64,000 bases of DNA from Pseudomonas typographi. GTDB lineage: Bacteria > Pseudomonadota > Gammaproteobacteria > Pseudomonadales > Pseudomonadaceae. Position numbers and translations under genes: made by a program. Below are positions 27,215-36,269 of the stretch, piece by piece (positions within the stretch are counted from its first letter, which is position 1; each line of letters begins with the position of its first letter). Where the stretch lies: positions 94,656 through 158,655 of the forward strand of contig NZ_JAAOCA010000013.1 of the NCBI RefSeq assembly GCF_014694385.1, given 5' to 3'. A model generated the notes under the pieces. That model was given only the letters and a program-made list of their open reading frames with translations, was not told where the DNA came from and searched no databases.

Positions 27215-28119
27215 GGCGGCGAAAGGTCCTGTCCGGTCTGCTGGATCAGTTCGTTGTGCCACTCCATGAATTGCTTCCGGAACAGGTCGACAATGGCTGA
27301 ACGGTTTCGACCCGACTGGCGCAATTCGGCAAAGCTGGCGTCGATGAACACACCGAATGGCCTGATGGTGATGCCCTTGCCCAGAAAGTCGAGGGTAGCG
27401 CTGGGGTCGATGATGGTGATCCCGGCGCCTGCGACCACCATGATCAACGCCGTGTGCGATAGCAGCGCCTCCAGCGTCACGGTACGCGGCACCCCCGCAA
27501 GCGCTACTTCGACGCGCATGGCGAACAGGCTGCCAGGTTCAAGGGCAATCATCCGTTGACCGATGAGGTCGTCGGGATAAATCACTGATTTGGCGGCCAG
27601 CGGATGCCCGTCGGGCAGGGCGACGACGGCGGCGATCGGCTGCATGGCTACGTCGAAACCGGGGCGATCGATCGGACCGTCGGCGTATCCCAGATCCGCC
27701 TGTCCGGACGCCACGCTCTCAATCACTTGAGGTGAAATCAACCCGGTCAGGGCGACATACAGATTGGGCTTATCGGCGACGAACTGTGCGACGAAGCGCG
27801 GAAGAATGCCGCTTGCCAGGGCTGGCATGGCGGCGATGCGTAGCGAGCCTGCCGAGTGACGACTGATGTCGGCCGCCATCTGCGTCAGCCGGTCTAGCCC
27901 TACGAATGAGCGAGTCACCTCCTTGATCAGGGTAAACGCCGCTTGAGTCGGGATGATCTGGTTGCCGTGGCGCTCGAACAGCAGCAGCTTGGTCGCCGCC
28001 TCGAAATCACGAATCAGGCGGCTGACCGCAGGTTGCGTGACGGACATCAACTCGGCCGCTGCCGTCATGCTGCCGGTGGTCATCACAGCGCGAAATGCTT
28101 CGACCTGTCGCAGGTTCAT
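27208..28119 (-). CDS. LysR family transcriptional regulator
   Basis: 303 residues. DNA-binding domain [20 protein letters not shown], then [20 protein letters not shown]; effector domain from about residue 90 ([20 protein letters not shown]). It resembles the NocR/OccR and DsdC-type regulators of opine or amino acid catabolic genes. It sits between two oxidase gene sets and diverges from the three-subunit oxidase operon at 28242, which it likely controls. A symmetrical T-N11-A box lies 12 bp upstream of its start. Confidence 0.92.
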   Translation of the reverse strand: MNLRQVEAFRAVMTTGSMTAAAELMSVTQPAVSRLIRDFEAATKLLLFERHGNQIIPTQAAFTLIKEVTRSFVGLDRLTQMAADISRHSAGSLRIAAMPALASGILPRFVAQFVADKPNLYVALTGLISPQVIESVASGQADLGYADGPIDRPGFDVAMQPIAAVVALPDGHPLAAKSVIYPDDLIGQRMIALEPGSLFAMRVEVALAGVPRTVTLEALLSHTALIMVVAGAGITIIDPSATLDFLGKGITIRPFGVFIDASFAELRQSGRNRSAIVDLFRKQFMEWHNELIQQTGQDLSPPQ

Positions 28120-28130
28120 CTGCGGGCTCC

Positions 28131-28145
28131 ATAATATTTAGTTAT
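28131..28145. promoter_or_regulatory. Probable LysR-type binding box
   Basis: ATAATATTTAGTTAT contains the T-N11-A pattern with ATAA/TTAT arms, in the 122-bp gap between the LysR gene (start 28119) and the oxidase operon (start 28242). This is the classic place for a LysR recognition site. Confidence 0.5.
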
Positions 28146-28241
28146 TCGCAATGCTTTTTTCGGAATTTGACGTAATGCTCGCTCAAACGCAAAGTATGTG
28201 CAAGTCACTCATCGGCCGTGCGCGGTGCAAAAGGAAACAGC

Positions 28242-29348
28242 GTGGAGCAAGCGGAAATAGTCATCGTTGGCGGCGGCCTTATGGGCGCGGCGCTCGCGTG
28301 GGCCCTGGCCGGGCTGGGGCACGATGTGCTGGTGCTCGATGGCGGCGATCTCGATCCACGGGCATCGCGGGCCAACCTGGGTTTGGTCTGGGTCAGCGAC
28401 AAGGGCGTGGGCCAGCCGGATTACGCCATCCTGTCCCGGGACGCAGCGTTGCATTGGCCAGCGTTCGCCGCCGTAATACAGGAGGAAACCGGCATTGACC
28501 TGCAATTGCAGCAACCCGGCGGCTTCAACTTCGCCCTGTCCGAGCAAGAGCTGGAGCAACTGACCGCAAACATGGCGACCATCGCGGATCAGACCCATGG
28601 CGAACTGTGCAGCTATGAAATCCTTGACCGCGAAGAAGTCCGAGTCCGGTTGCCGCACATTGGGCCGGGCGTGGTGGGCGCCTCTTTCTGTCCCTATGAC
28701 GGTCACGTCAATTCGCTGCGGCTGTTCAATGCACTGCACTTGGCAATGACCAAACGTGGCGTGGATTACCGACCCCAGCGCCCGGTCGAGCTCATCGAAC
28801 CCACAGACGATGGTTTCACCGTTTCGGGAGCCTGGGGGGCAGTGCGGGCGCGCAAGATTATTCTGGCGGCGGGCCTGGGCAACACACGCCTGGCGCCCAT
28901 GGTCGGTTTGTACGCGCCCTTGGTACGGTCCAAGGGCCAGGTGATCGTCACTGAAAAATGCAGACCGTTTTTCCCCTCGGTGTCAGGGGCACTGCGTCAG
29001 ACCGGGGAGGGCAGTGTGCTGATTGGCGAGAGCCAGGAAACCCACACCGGGTCGTTGGCGGTCAACCACAGCATCAGCGCGGTACTCGCCGAGCGTGCCG
29101 CACGGGTATTTCCTGTCATTGCAGACTTGAACGTCGTGCGGATCTGGACCGGTTTTAGGGTCAAGACCCCGGACGGCATGCCAATCTACCAACAGTCCGA
29201 AACTCACCCAGGGGCCTTCGTCATGTTGTGCCACTCTGGCGTGACCCTGACGGCACTGCACGCCCTGGAGATCGCCCCGCAGATTTCAGCCGGTGTTTTG
29301 CAGCCCCGGTTGCAGCCATTTCACGCCCGGAGGTTGCATGTTTCGTAA
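28242..29348 (+). CDS. FAD-dependent oxidoreductase, beta subunit of opine/D-amino acid oxidase complex (HcnC/OoxB-like)
   Basis: 368 residues, DAO fold: AEIVIVGGGLMGAALAWALA binds the FAD ADP part, and the C-terminal RIWTGFRVKTPDGMPIYQQS is typical of the flavin-closing region. GTG 28242 is preferred as AAAGGA ends 6 nt upstream; an upstream GTG at 28218 has no such site. The gene overlaps the small [2Fe-2S] subunit gene by 11 bp. The three-gene set (this, 29338, 29640) has the composition of octopine/nopaline oxidase, D-hydroxyproline dehydrogenase and hydrogen cyanide synthase. It would hold the active site for the amine substrate. Confidence 0.88.
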   Translation: MEQAEIVIVGGGLMGAALAWALAGLGHDVLVLDGGDLDPRASRANLGLVWVSDKGVGQPDYAILSRDAALHWPAFAAVIQEETGIDLQLQQPGGFNFALSEQELEQLTANMATIADQTHGELCSYEILDREEVRVRLPHIGPGVVGASFCPYDGHVNSLRLFNALHLAMTKRGVDYRPQRPVELIEPTDDGFTVSGAWGAVRARKIILAAGLGNTRLAPMVGLYAPLVRSKGQVIVTEKCRPFFPSVSGALRQTGEGSVLIGESQETHTGSLAVNHSISAVLAERAARVFPVIADLNVVRIWTGFRVKTPDGMPIYQQSETHPGAFVMLCHSGVTLTALHALEIAPQISAGVLQPRLQPFHARRLHVS

Positions 29349-29643
29349 AGTCACGCCCGGCGATAAGGCTCTGTCTTTCCATTTCGAAGGCGGTGTTTGC
29401 AGCGCAGAACCTGGCGACACCGTGGCGCTGGCGTTGCTGGTAGCGGGTATCGACAGCTGTCGCGACAGTGTCGTGAGCGGTCAGCCTCGCGGCCCCTATT
29501 GTTTGATGGGCGCCTGCTTCGAATGCCTGGTGGTCATCGACGGGGTCCAGAACCTTCAGGGCTGCCAGGTTCAGGTGCGTGAGGGGATGGTGGTCACGCG
29601 GCAACGCGGTGGCCGCCATGCGCTGGGGGACACTCTGTCATGA
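29338..29643 (+). CDS. Small [2Fe-2S] subunit of flavoprotein oxidase complex (HcnA/OoxC-like)
   Basis: 101 residues, single 2Fe-2S ferredoxin-like fold. Cysteines C55, C60, C63 and C76 (PYCLMGACFECLV then GCQV) give the Fer2_4 pattern; C21 and C41 are extra. It passes electrons between the two FAD subunits. Its start lies inside the end of the beta-subunit gene and its stop overlaps the next start as ATGA, so the three are translated as a unit. Confidence 0.9.
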   Translation: MFRKVTPGDKALSFHFEGGVCSAEPGDTVALALLVAGIDSCRDSVVSGQPRGPYCLMGACFECLVVIDGVQNLQGCQVQVREGMVVTRQRGGRHALGDTLS

Positions 29644-31160
29644 GTGCTTCGCTGATTGAGCATGCCGACCGACTCGCCGCCCGTTACGACGTCGTCGTGG
29701 TTGGCGCTGGCCCGGCCGGGTTGACTGCCGCGACGCAAGTAGCCGCCGAAGGTTTGAGTGTTCTGGTGCTCGATGAAAACCTGGCACCGGGCGGGCAGAT
29801 CTATCGTGCGATCACGCTCCGTGCTCAAACCGGCAGAGACTATCTGGGGGCAGCTTATTGGGACGGCAAGCGGATTGCCGACGCCTTTCTCGCCAGTTCG
29901 TTGACCTATGCGCCCGCTGCCAGGGTCTGGAGCCTGGATCCGGCGTCTCCCCGAGACGATGAGCCTTACGCGCGAATCGGCGTCTCCCTCGGCGGTGCAT
30001 CCAGGCATGTACAGGCGCGCAGGGTGATTCTGGCCACCGGCGCCCTTGAGCGTCCGACGCCCGTGCCGGGCTGGGCGCTGCCGGGGGTCATGACCGCGGG
30101 CGCCGCGCAGATTGCCTTGAAGTCCGCCGGCCTTGTTCCCAGTGGCCGGGTAGTTCTTGCTGGCTGTGGCCCGCTGCTTTACCAATTGGCGATGCAATTG
30201 CAGGGCGCCGGTGCGGACATCGTTGCGCTGCTCGACACCGGCCCCGGCATGGGGTCAGCCTGGCAACATTTGCCGCAATTTCTGTTCTCGCCCTATGTCA
30301 TCAAAGGGCTGTCGCTGCTAATGAGCGTGCGCCGGCGCTTGCGCGTGGTCAGCGGTGTCCGTCATCTCGCGATTGAGGGCGAAGCCAAGGCAAGGCAGGT
30401 CAGGTTTGAAACCGAACGTGGGACAGAAACCCTGACCGCCGATCTGGTGCTGCTGCATCAAGGCATTATTCCCGACACTGCCCTGGCTAATTCGGCAGGT
30501 TGCGCGCTGGAGTGGAACGAGTCGATTCGTGCCTTCCAGCCCAAGGTCGATGTGCAGGGCTGCAGCAGTCTTGCCGGTATCTTCGTTGCTGGCGATGGTG
30601 CCCGGATTGTCGGGGCGCTGGCCGCAGCTGAAACAGGGCGAGCGGTGGCGTTGGCGGTACTTGCTCAACTGCGGGCCGAGCGCGCGGAACAGTTTGAGCA
30701 GCAGCGAGTTGATGTGCTCAAACGCAGCGCGTGGCTGCAACGCGGCCGACGTTTCATCGATGCGGCTTATCTGCCGACTCAACCATTCCTAGCGCCTGAA
30801 GACAGCTCGACTCTGATCTGTCGTTGCGAGGAAGTCACCGCAGGCACTGTGCGTGAAGCCGCCAAACGCGGCGCCTGCGGACCTAATCAATTGAAGACGT
30901 TTACCCGCTGTGGCATGGGCCCTTGCCAGGGACGCCTGTGCGGCCCGACGGTGGTCGAGTTGCTGGCCGATGAAGGCCGGATCAGCCCGGCGCAGGTCGG
31001 CACCTATCGTTTACGGGCACCGATCAAACCTCTGCGTCTGGCTGAAATAGCCGGACTGCCCGCTACCTCTGCAGCCATCCATGCGGTGACTGGTGTATGG
31101 CCTCTGACACCCAAAACACACCCTGCTCAAATTGACCGAGAACTATCGAATGACCGATAG
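29640..31160 (+). CDS. FAD/NAD(P)-binding subunit with C-terminal [2Fe-2S] domain (HcnB/OoxA-like)
   Basis: 506 residues. N-terminal FAD motif YDVVVVGAGPAGLTAATQVA, second nucleotide site near GRVVLAGCGPLLYQLAMQLQ, and a C-terminal BFD-like cluster region from about residue 393 with cysteines in LICRCEEVTAG, RCGMGPCQGRLCG. This is the alpha subunit of opine-oxidase/HcnABC-type complexes and passes electrons onward, often to the respiratory chain. It is coupled to the 2Fe-2S subunit by ATGA and to the RidA gene by an 11-bp overlap. Confidence 0.9.
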   Translation: MSASLIEHADRLAARYDVVVVGAGPAGLTAATQVAAEGLSVLVLDENLAPGGQIYRAITLRAQTGRDYLGAAYWDGKRIADAFLASSLTYAPAARVWSLDPASPRDDEPYARIGVSLGGASRHVQARRVILATGALERPTPVPGWALPGVMTAGAAQIALKSAGLVPSGRVVLAGCGPLLYQLAMQLQGAGADIVALLDTGPGMGSAWQHLPQFLFSPYVIKGLSLLMSVRRRLRVVSGVRHLAIEGEAKARQVRFETERGTETLTADLVLLHQGIIPDTALANSAGCALEWNESIRAFQPKVDVQGCSSLAGIFVAGDGARIVGALAAAETGRAVALAVLAQLRAERAEQFEQQRVDVLKRSAWLQRGRRFIDAAYLPTQPFLAPEDSSTLICRCEEVTAGTVREAAKRGACGPNQLKTFTRCGMGPCQGRLCGPTVVELLADEGRISPAQVGTYRLRAPIKPLRLAEIAGLPATSAAIHAVTGVWPLTPKTHPAQIDRELSNDR

Positions 31161-31494
31161 ACATTTACAGACGCCCATCATGCATCGCGTGGTGGAGAGC
31201 AATGGACTGGTATTCCTTGGCGGCGTAACCGCCGATGACGAAAGCTTGGATATGGCCGGGCAAACCTTGCAGGTGCTGACCAAGATCGATCAGTACCTGG
31301 CCGTGGCCGGCACGGACAACAGCAAACTGCTGAGCGCCACGATTTTCCTCACTGACCTGGGTCAGAAGCCGCAAATGGATACTGTCTGGAAGACCTGGCT
31401 GGCCAAGGATGATCTTCCTGCGCGGGCTACTGTCGGCGTCGCCGATCTGGGGGGTAATGCGCTTATTGAGGTCGTGATTACCGCAACTAAATAG
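31150..31494 (+). CDS. RidA family protein (enamine/imine deaminase)
   Basis: 114 residues, normal RidA/YjgF length. Seen: ESNGLVFLGGVTADDESLDM, then the C-terminal DLPARATVGVADLGGNALIE, where the arginine in PARATV is the substrate-anchoring residue of active RidA proteins. It hydrolyses reactive imines or enamines to keto acid plus ammonia. Overlap with the oxidase alpha subunit gene indicates it clears the imine made by the 28242-31160 oxidase. Confidence 0.92.
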   Translation: MTDRHLQTPIMHRVVESNGLVFLGGVTADDESLDMAGQTLQVLTKIDQYLAVAGTDNSKLLSATIFLTDLGQKPQMDTVWKTWLAKDDLPARATVGVADLGGNALIEVVITATK

Positions 31495-31600
31495 CAACGT
31501 TGGAGGTGAGGGCCGACACGTCCACGGTGAGACTTTACGCACGTCCCAGCTTGCAGGCAGGTGCTGACCGGCGAGATAGACGGATCGGCAACCACAGGGT

Positions 31601-31774
31601 TCAGGCAGTTTTAAAAGCAATGCCGCAGGCAAGAAACCCTGCGCTCAGTCGCTGCCTCAGAAAGCCGACCAGCTCGGTCACCGACTTCGGCACATGAGGT
31701 GAGTAAGGCCGTATGAGATGAATCTCGCGGGCAAATAGTGGAAGTAATGTGTTCTCGCCAACGCGAATATCACG
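31601..31774 (-). pseudogene. C-terminal remnant of a LysR family regulator
   Basis: A 57-codon frame ending at TGA 31601 reads RDIRVGENTLLPLFAREIHL then IRPYSPHVPKSVTELVGFLR. This matches the last strand and helix of LysR effector domains. There is no start or DNA-binding part; the fragment begins directly at the stop codon of the neighbouring gene (31775). It is debris from a deleted regulator. Confidence 0.65.
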
Positions 31775-32101
31775 CTAACAAGTGCTGAGCAGCCGCTCCA
31801 GCTGCGCAAGCTCCCAAGTGCTCAAGAGCTCCATGGGGTCGGTACCGTACCGCTGGAACGAATCGAACAGGTAAGCACGGCCGTCGGGGCTGTAGCAGCT
31901 ATCACAATAGTCCAGGGTATCGCAATCGTTGTAGAGCGTGATCACCCAACCATCTGCATCTACCGTCATCAGGCCGCAGTAGATCTCGCCCCAGGAGTGG
32001 TTTCCGAGCCGGCGCATGATGCGCACGCCAAGGGCGATGTCACGTAGAACTTGGCAGGCCTCGCGGGCGGTAAGGGGCTTGGGGGACAACACGAAATTCA
32101 C
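31775..32101 (-). CDS. Conserved Pseudomonas protein of unknown function (possibly DUF7693)
   Basis: 108 residues, start GTG 32101. The stretch WGEIYCGLMTVDADGWVITL and LYNDCDTLDYCDSCYSPDGR with a conserved-looking CD..DYC..C pattern, followed by RYGTDPMELLSTWELAQLERLL, resembles a small family common in Pseudomonas with no known role. Four cysteines/aspartates close together could bind a metal, but this is a guess. It is soluble by composition and stands alone, back to back with the nitroreductase gene at 32205. Confidence 0.65.
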   Translation of the reverse strand: MNFVLSPKPLTAREACQVLRDIALGVRIMRRLGNHSWGEIYCGLMTVDADGWVITLYNDCDTLDYCDSCYSPDGRAYLFDSFQRYGTDPMELLSTWELAQLERLLSTC

Positions 32102-32204
32102 CTGTGTGGATCAACCTCGAACGAATGGTATATGAAACTTCGCACGGGGTGCGTGCCGCGCTGCCGTCAATTTGTTAGCCTCGGTCTCTATTTGGAGATC
32201 ACAC

Positions 32205-33026
32205 ATGACAACCAATGCTCAGTCAAAGCTGGCAGCCCGTTATGGTTCGGTGAGTGCCTCGGCACCTGCCATTTGGAACGAGACCATTGACCAATTGCTC
32301 GACCATCGCAGCGTTCGGGCCTTCACTGATCAGCCCTTACCACCAGGCATTATCGAAACGCTGGTCGCTGCGGCCCAGTCGGCCTCAACGTCCTCGAACC
32401 TGCAGGTATGGAGCGTCGTCGCTGTTCAGGACGCTGATCGAAAGGCTCGGTTGTCGGCGCTCGCGGGCAACCAGGCCTACATTCGCCAAGCTCCGCTGTT
32501 CTTCGTCTGGCTTGCCGACCTGTCCCGGGTGCAGCGGATCGCCGAGCAACAAGAGGTTGAACTGGAGGCCTTGCCTTACCTTGAGAGCCTGCTGCTAGGA
32601 ACCATCGACGCCGCGCTGGCGGCTCAAAATGCGGTGGTGGCTCTGGAGTCGCTTGGCCTCGGAAGCGTTTACATCGGCGCCATCCGCAATGACATCGAAG
32701 GTGTTGCCAAGGAGCTCCAATTACCTCCCCAGGTCTACCCCGTGTTCGGCCTCTGCGTCGGGTATCCGTCCACGGATCGGCCAGCCAAGGTCAAGCCAAG
32801 ACTGCCCCAGAGCGCAGTCCTGCACCACGAAACCTATTCAGCCAGTGCCGAGCCAGATGCGATCGCGGAATATGACCAGGAGTTGGGTGCGTTCTACCAG
32901 CGCGAGGGCCTCAAGGCATCTGGGTGGTCGGAGCAAGTGATCAGCAGGCTTCGGAGTGTTTCGAATCTGCACGGGCGTGAGGCGCTTGTTGAAGAGCTCC
33001 AGCGGATGGGGTTTGGGCTGCGCTGA
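32205..33026 (+). CDS. NADPH-dependent FMN oxidoreductase, nitroreductase family (NfsA/NfrA-like)
   Basis: 273 residues. Typical parts: LDHRSVRAFTDQPLPPGIIE at the N terminus (FMN phosphate contact RSVRAFT), AAQSASTSSNLQVWSVVAVQ, and VYPVFGLCVGYPSTDRPAKV. These enzymes reduce free FMN or nitro compounds with NADPH. GGAG lies 7 nt before ATG 32205. It lies upstream of the IS elements and organosulfur operon; it could supply reduced flavin to the LLM monooxygenases of this region, as SsuE-type reductases do, but that is inferred. Confidence 0.88.
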   Translation: MTTNAQSKLAARYGSVSASAPAIWNETIDQLLDHRSVRAFTDQPLPPGIIETLVAAAQSASTSSNLQVWSVVAVQDADRKARLSALAGNQAYIRQAPLFFVWLADLSRVQRIAEQQEVELEALPYLESLLLGTIDAALAAQNAVVALESLGLGSVYIGAIRNDIEGVAKELQLPPQVYPVFGLCVGYPSTDRPAKVKPRLPQSAVLHHETYSASAEPDAIAEYDQELGAFYQREGLKASGWSEQVISRLRSVSNLHGREALVEELQRMGFGLR

Positions 33027-33196
33027 AGCATGTTATTCATCGAACATCTTCAGGGCAGGGCGGCCAACGCCCGATTGTATGCTCGTTATCACCCATTTAA
33101 TGGCATTCAGCCTGGGAATGGGGTGTAGTGGTCAACTGATCCCGGACACTGCGTTAAGTTTTTCTTCAGCGACCGCAGGTGCCGCCAACGCAGCGC

Positions 33197-33874
<678 letters not shown>

Positions 33875-33880
<6 letters not shown>

Positions 33881-34188
33881 CGAGCGATCGTGCTCCTCGG
33901 CCATCAGAGCGCGGTAGCCTTTTTTAGGATCGACTTTTCCCGTTCCAGCCGATTGATTCGGGCTTCCAGTTCTTGGATTTTTTGCTGCTCAGGTGTCAAC
34001 GCCTTGCTGGTCGGGGTGACGCCGCCACGCTCCTGCTGGAGCTGGCTGACCCACCGACGTAATGCTGATTCAACCAACCCGAGCGATCGAGCTGCCTCAA
34101 TGTGGCTGTTGCCTTGGTCTAGCACCAGGCTGGCGGCTTCACGTTTGAATTCGGGGGTAAAGGTACGGCGTGCTTGGTCATCGGACAC
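33875..34188 (-). pseudogene. IS3-family transposase OrfA, frameshifted near the end
   Basis: From GTG 34188: TFTPEFKREAASLVLDQGNS, helix-turn-helix HIEAARSLGLVESALRRWVS and leucine-zipper part LTPEQQKIQELEARINRLER, ending early at 33904 after SILKKATAL. One missing base there would restore the usual LMAEEHDRSH tail to 33875. DNA-binding half of the IS3 transposase. Confidence 0.85.
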
Positions 34189-34245
34189 CTCTCTATGGCG
34201 AGCATTCTCGCCCAAATGGGTGTCCGGTTTCATCAGACCACTACA

Positions 34246-34635
34246 GCAGCACCTCATTGAACAACCAGCGGAACAGACCACTGTCACGAAAACGGCCATG
34301 GCGATTCTTCGAAAAGGTCGAGTGATTGGGTACTTCGTCTTCCAGGCCCAGCCGGCAGAACCAGCGATAGGCCAGGTTTAGATGCACCTCTTCGCACAAT
34401 CGTCGCTCGGAACGGATGCCATAGCAGTAGCCGACGACCAGCATGCGCACTATTAACTCTGGATCAATCGAGGGGCGCCCGATGGGGCTATAGCAATCCG
34501 CCAGGTAGGCGCGCGCAAGTCACTGAGATCCAGGCACTGGTCGATGTTGCGCAGGAGGTGTTGAGCCGGGACGTGATCTTCCAGATTGAACGAGTGGAAC
34601 AGACGCTGCTGCCCTCCCGGTAACTGTCCCATCAT
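34246..34635 (-). pseudogene. Transposase fragment (IS1182/IS5-like, DUF772), frameshifted and truncated
   Basis: N-terminal part beginning MMGQLPGGQQRLFHSFNLED, then LRNIDQCLDLSDLRA; a two-base GC repeat expansion near 34515 shifts the frame, and the protein continues as YLADCYSPIGRPS-like, RMLVVGYCYGIRSERRLCEE and DEVPNHSTFSKNRHGRFRDS. It stops at the boundary of the IS3-type element at 34245. The C-terminal catalytic part is not found on the far side, so it was lost rather than simply split. Confidence 0.8.
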
Positions 34636-34997
34636 GCTGTTTGCTCCCGCGCTCGCTGACAGAGCAATTCTGCCGGCGCCATGGGAAGGCAGCTACGTTT
34701 TCAACAGAATTGACCCAAAACGGACGGCGAAGAATAGCGGGACGGCAGGAGGCGACCGTTTGGCTGAGAATCGGTGACGTCACCTCTAAAAAGAAAGGTC
34801 GACTGAGCTCTTGATCTACTTTCGGTTGTTCCTCTTATGTTCATGCTCTATTTCGCCACAATTGCTCTTTATCACGATTACGTGTCGATTCGTAGTTGTC
34901 TGTCCATTCGCTGAGCCATTCGAGAGTACAACTTGGCCGCGATCGATATCCCCCACGATCTGGCGCTGGTGGCTCGGCGGCACTGAATGGCAACCGA
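34636..34997. other. Intergenic stretch between transposase fragment and SfnB-like gene
   Basis: About 360 bp with no convincing gene. The first 100 bp probably include the outer end of the truncated insertion sequence. Nothing else identifiable. Confidence 0.5.
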
Positions 34998-36225
34998 CTA
35001 ACGTGCAGCTACACCCACTTTCCACTGCTTGGGCGGGAGGGTGCCGTTGACCGCATACTCGCCAACGATACGATCTTTGTACACTCTCGGGTTATGCGAA
35101 CTAAGCGTACGGGCGTTGCGCCAGAAGCGGTCCAGGCCTTGGGGCAGTAGTGTTGCTGAGGCGCCCAAGGCATCGAACAGCTGCGTGGCTGCGTTCATGA
35201 TCAGGCTGGTGACAATCGTCTGCGCCTGCGCAACCTCCAGTTCAGCCATCGCCACGGCGCGTTCCTGCGCCTCAGGTGCGACACCAGGATCAATCTGCGC
35301 GGCCCGCTGGATCGCGCTGCCCAGCTGCGCGACGATCGCGCCGGCGCTGTAGGCCGCCGCGCGCAGTTGCCCAATCACCTGGAGAATCTGCGGATCGGCG
35401 GATGCGCGCGAGGCATTGCCGATGCTGAAGGTCCGGGTGCGTGAGGCAACCGCCTGAGCGGTTTCGCCAGCGATGGCCCGGCCAACGCCCGCAAGGTTAG
35501 CCAAATGTACGGTCTGCAGAAAGGCCGGCGAATAGGCGAAACGATCCTTGTCCAGCTTCACTTCCTGATTAGCCACCCTGACGTGTGTGAAATGCGCGGT
35601 GCCGCTGGCGGTCAGGGTTTGGCCGAAACCGTTCCAGTCATCCACCACCTCTACGCCCGAGGCATTGCGGCGCACAGCAACGGCCATGGTTTCACCTTCG
35701 GGACTGGTGGCACCTACATCAATCCAGTCGGCGTAAAGGCAGCCGGTGCTGTAGAACTTGCTGCCGTTGAGTACCCATTCGTCGCCGTCGCGATAGACCT
35801 GTGTCGCGTAGGCCCCGAGTGCGACCTCCCCGGTTTCGCTGCGAGCGCTGCTGATCAGCACGTTTTCGCCCAGGCGTTTCATCCATCGATCACGGAACGT
35901 CCCGGCAGGGGCATAGAGCATGTTCTCCACGTAAGCCATATGGCCGCGTAATGCCTGCACCAGGTTGGAGTCGGCTTCGCCCAGCTCTACCAGGAGCGCA
36001 AACAGTTCGCTGATGCTGATCCGCTGCCGCCATGACTCACGGGCACCCGCAGCGAGAGGAACCCGGCCTCGCGCAGCCATTCGATCTCCCCTATGGGCAG
36101 GCGCCGTTCGCGCTCCCTGGCGATGGCAGTGGCGCAGATTCGTGCGAAGGTGGGACGAAGCGCTCGGCGAGCGCTTCGTACGTAGCAGTGGGTGGGCTGC
36201 CCCATGCGCCTTGAGTGTGTGACAT
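34998..36225 (-). pseudogene. SfnB-like acyl-CoA dehydrogenase family protein, two frameshifts
   Basis: The main frame (from about 36027 down to 34998) carries most of a 400-residue flavoprotein: SARSETGEVALGAYATQVYR, WVLNGSKFYSTGCLYADWID, VVDDWNGFGQTLTASGTAHF and LDRFWRNARTLSSHNPRVYK. The N terminus is in other frames: ATG 36225 (MSHTQGAWGS) to about 36160, then RICATAIARERERRLPIGEI and LRVPVSHGGSG to about 36027, where one base is missing. Two indels thus break it. Family members act in sulfur acquisition beside FMN monooxygenases; the intact paralogue is at 41931-43139. It is the last gene of the 13-gene operon, 45 bp after the hydroxyacid dehydrogenase. Confidence 0.82.
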
Positions 36226-36269
36226 TTCGACTCCTGTATGACCCTCTGAAACGGGTCAGGGCTGCCGGT

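Noticed and set aside
28242..31160. Hydrogen cyanide synthase hcnABC
   Set aside because: Subunit composition matches, but gene order here is DAO-type, small 2Fe-2S, large subunit, with a coupled RidA and importer nearby, unlike the hcnA-hcnB-hcnC order; an amine or opine oxidase is more likely.
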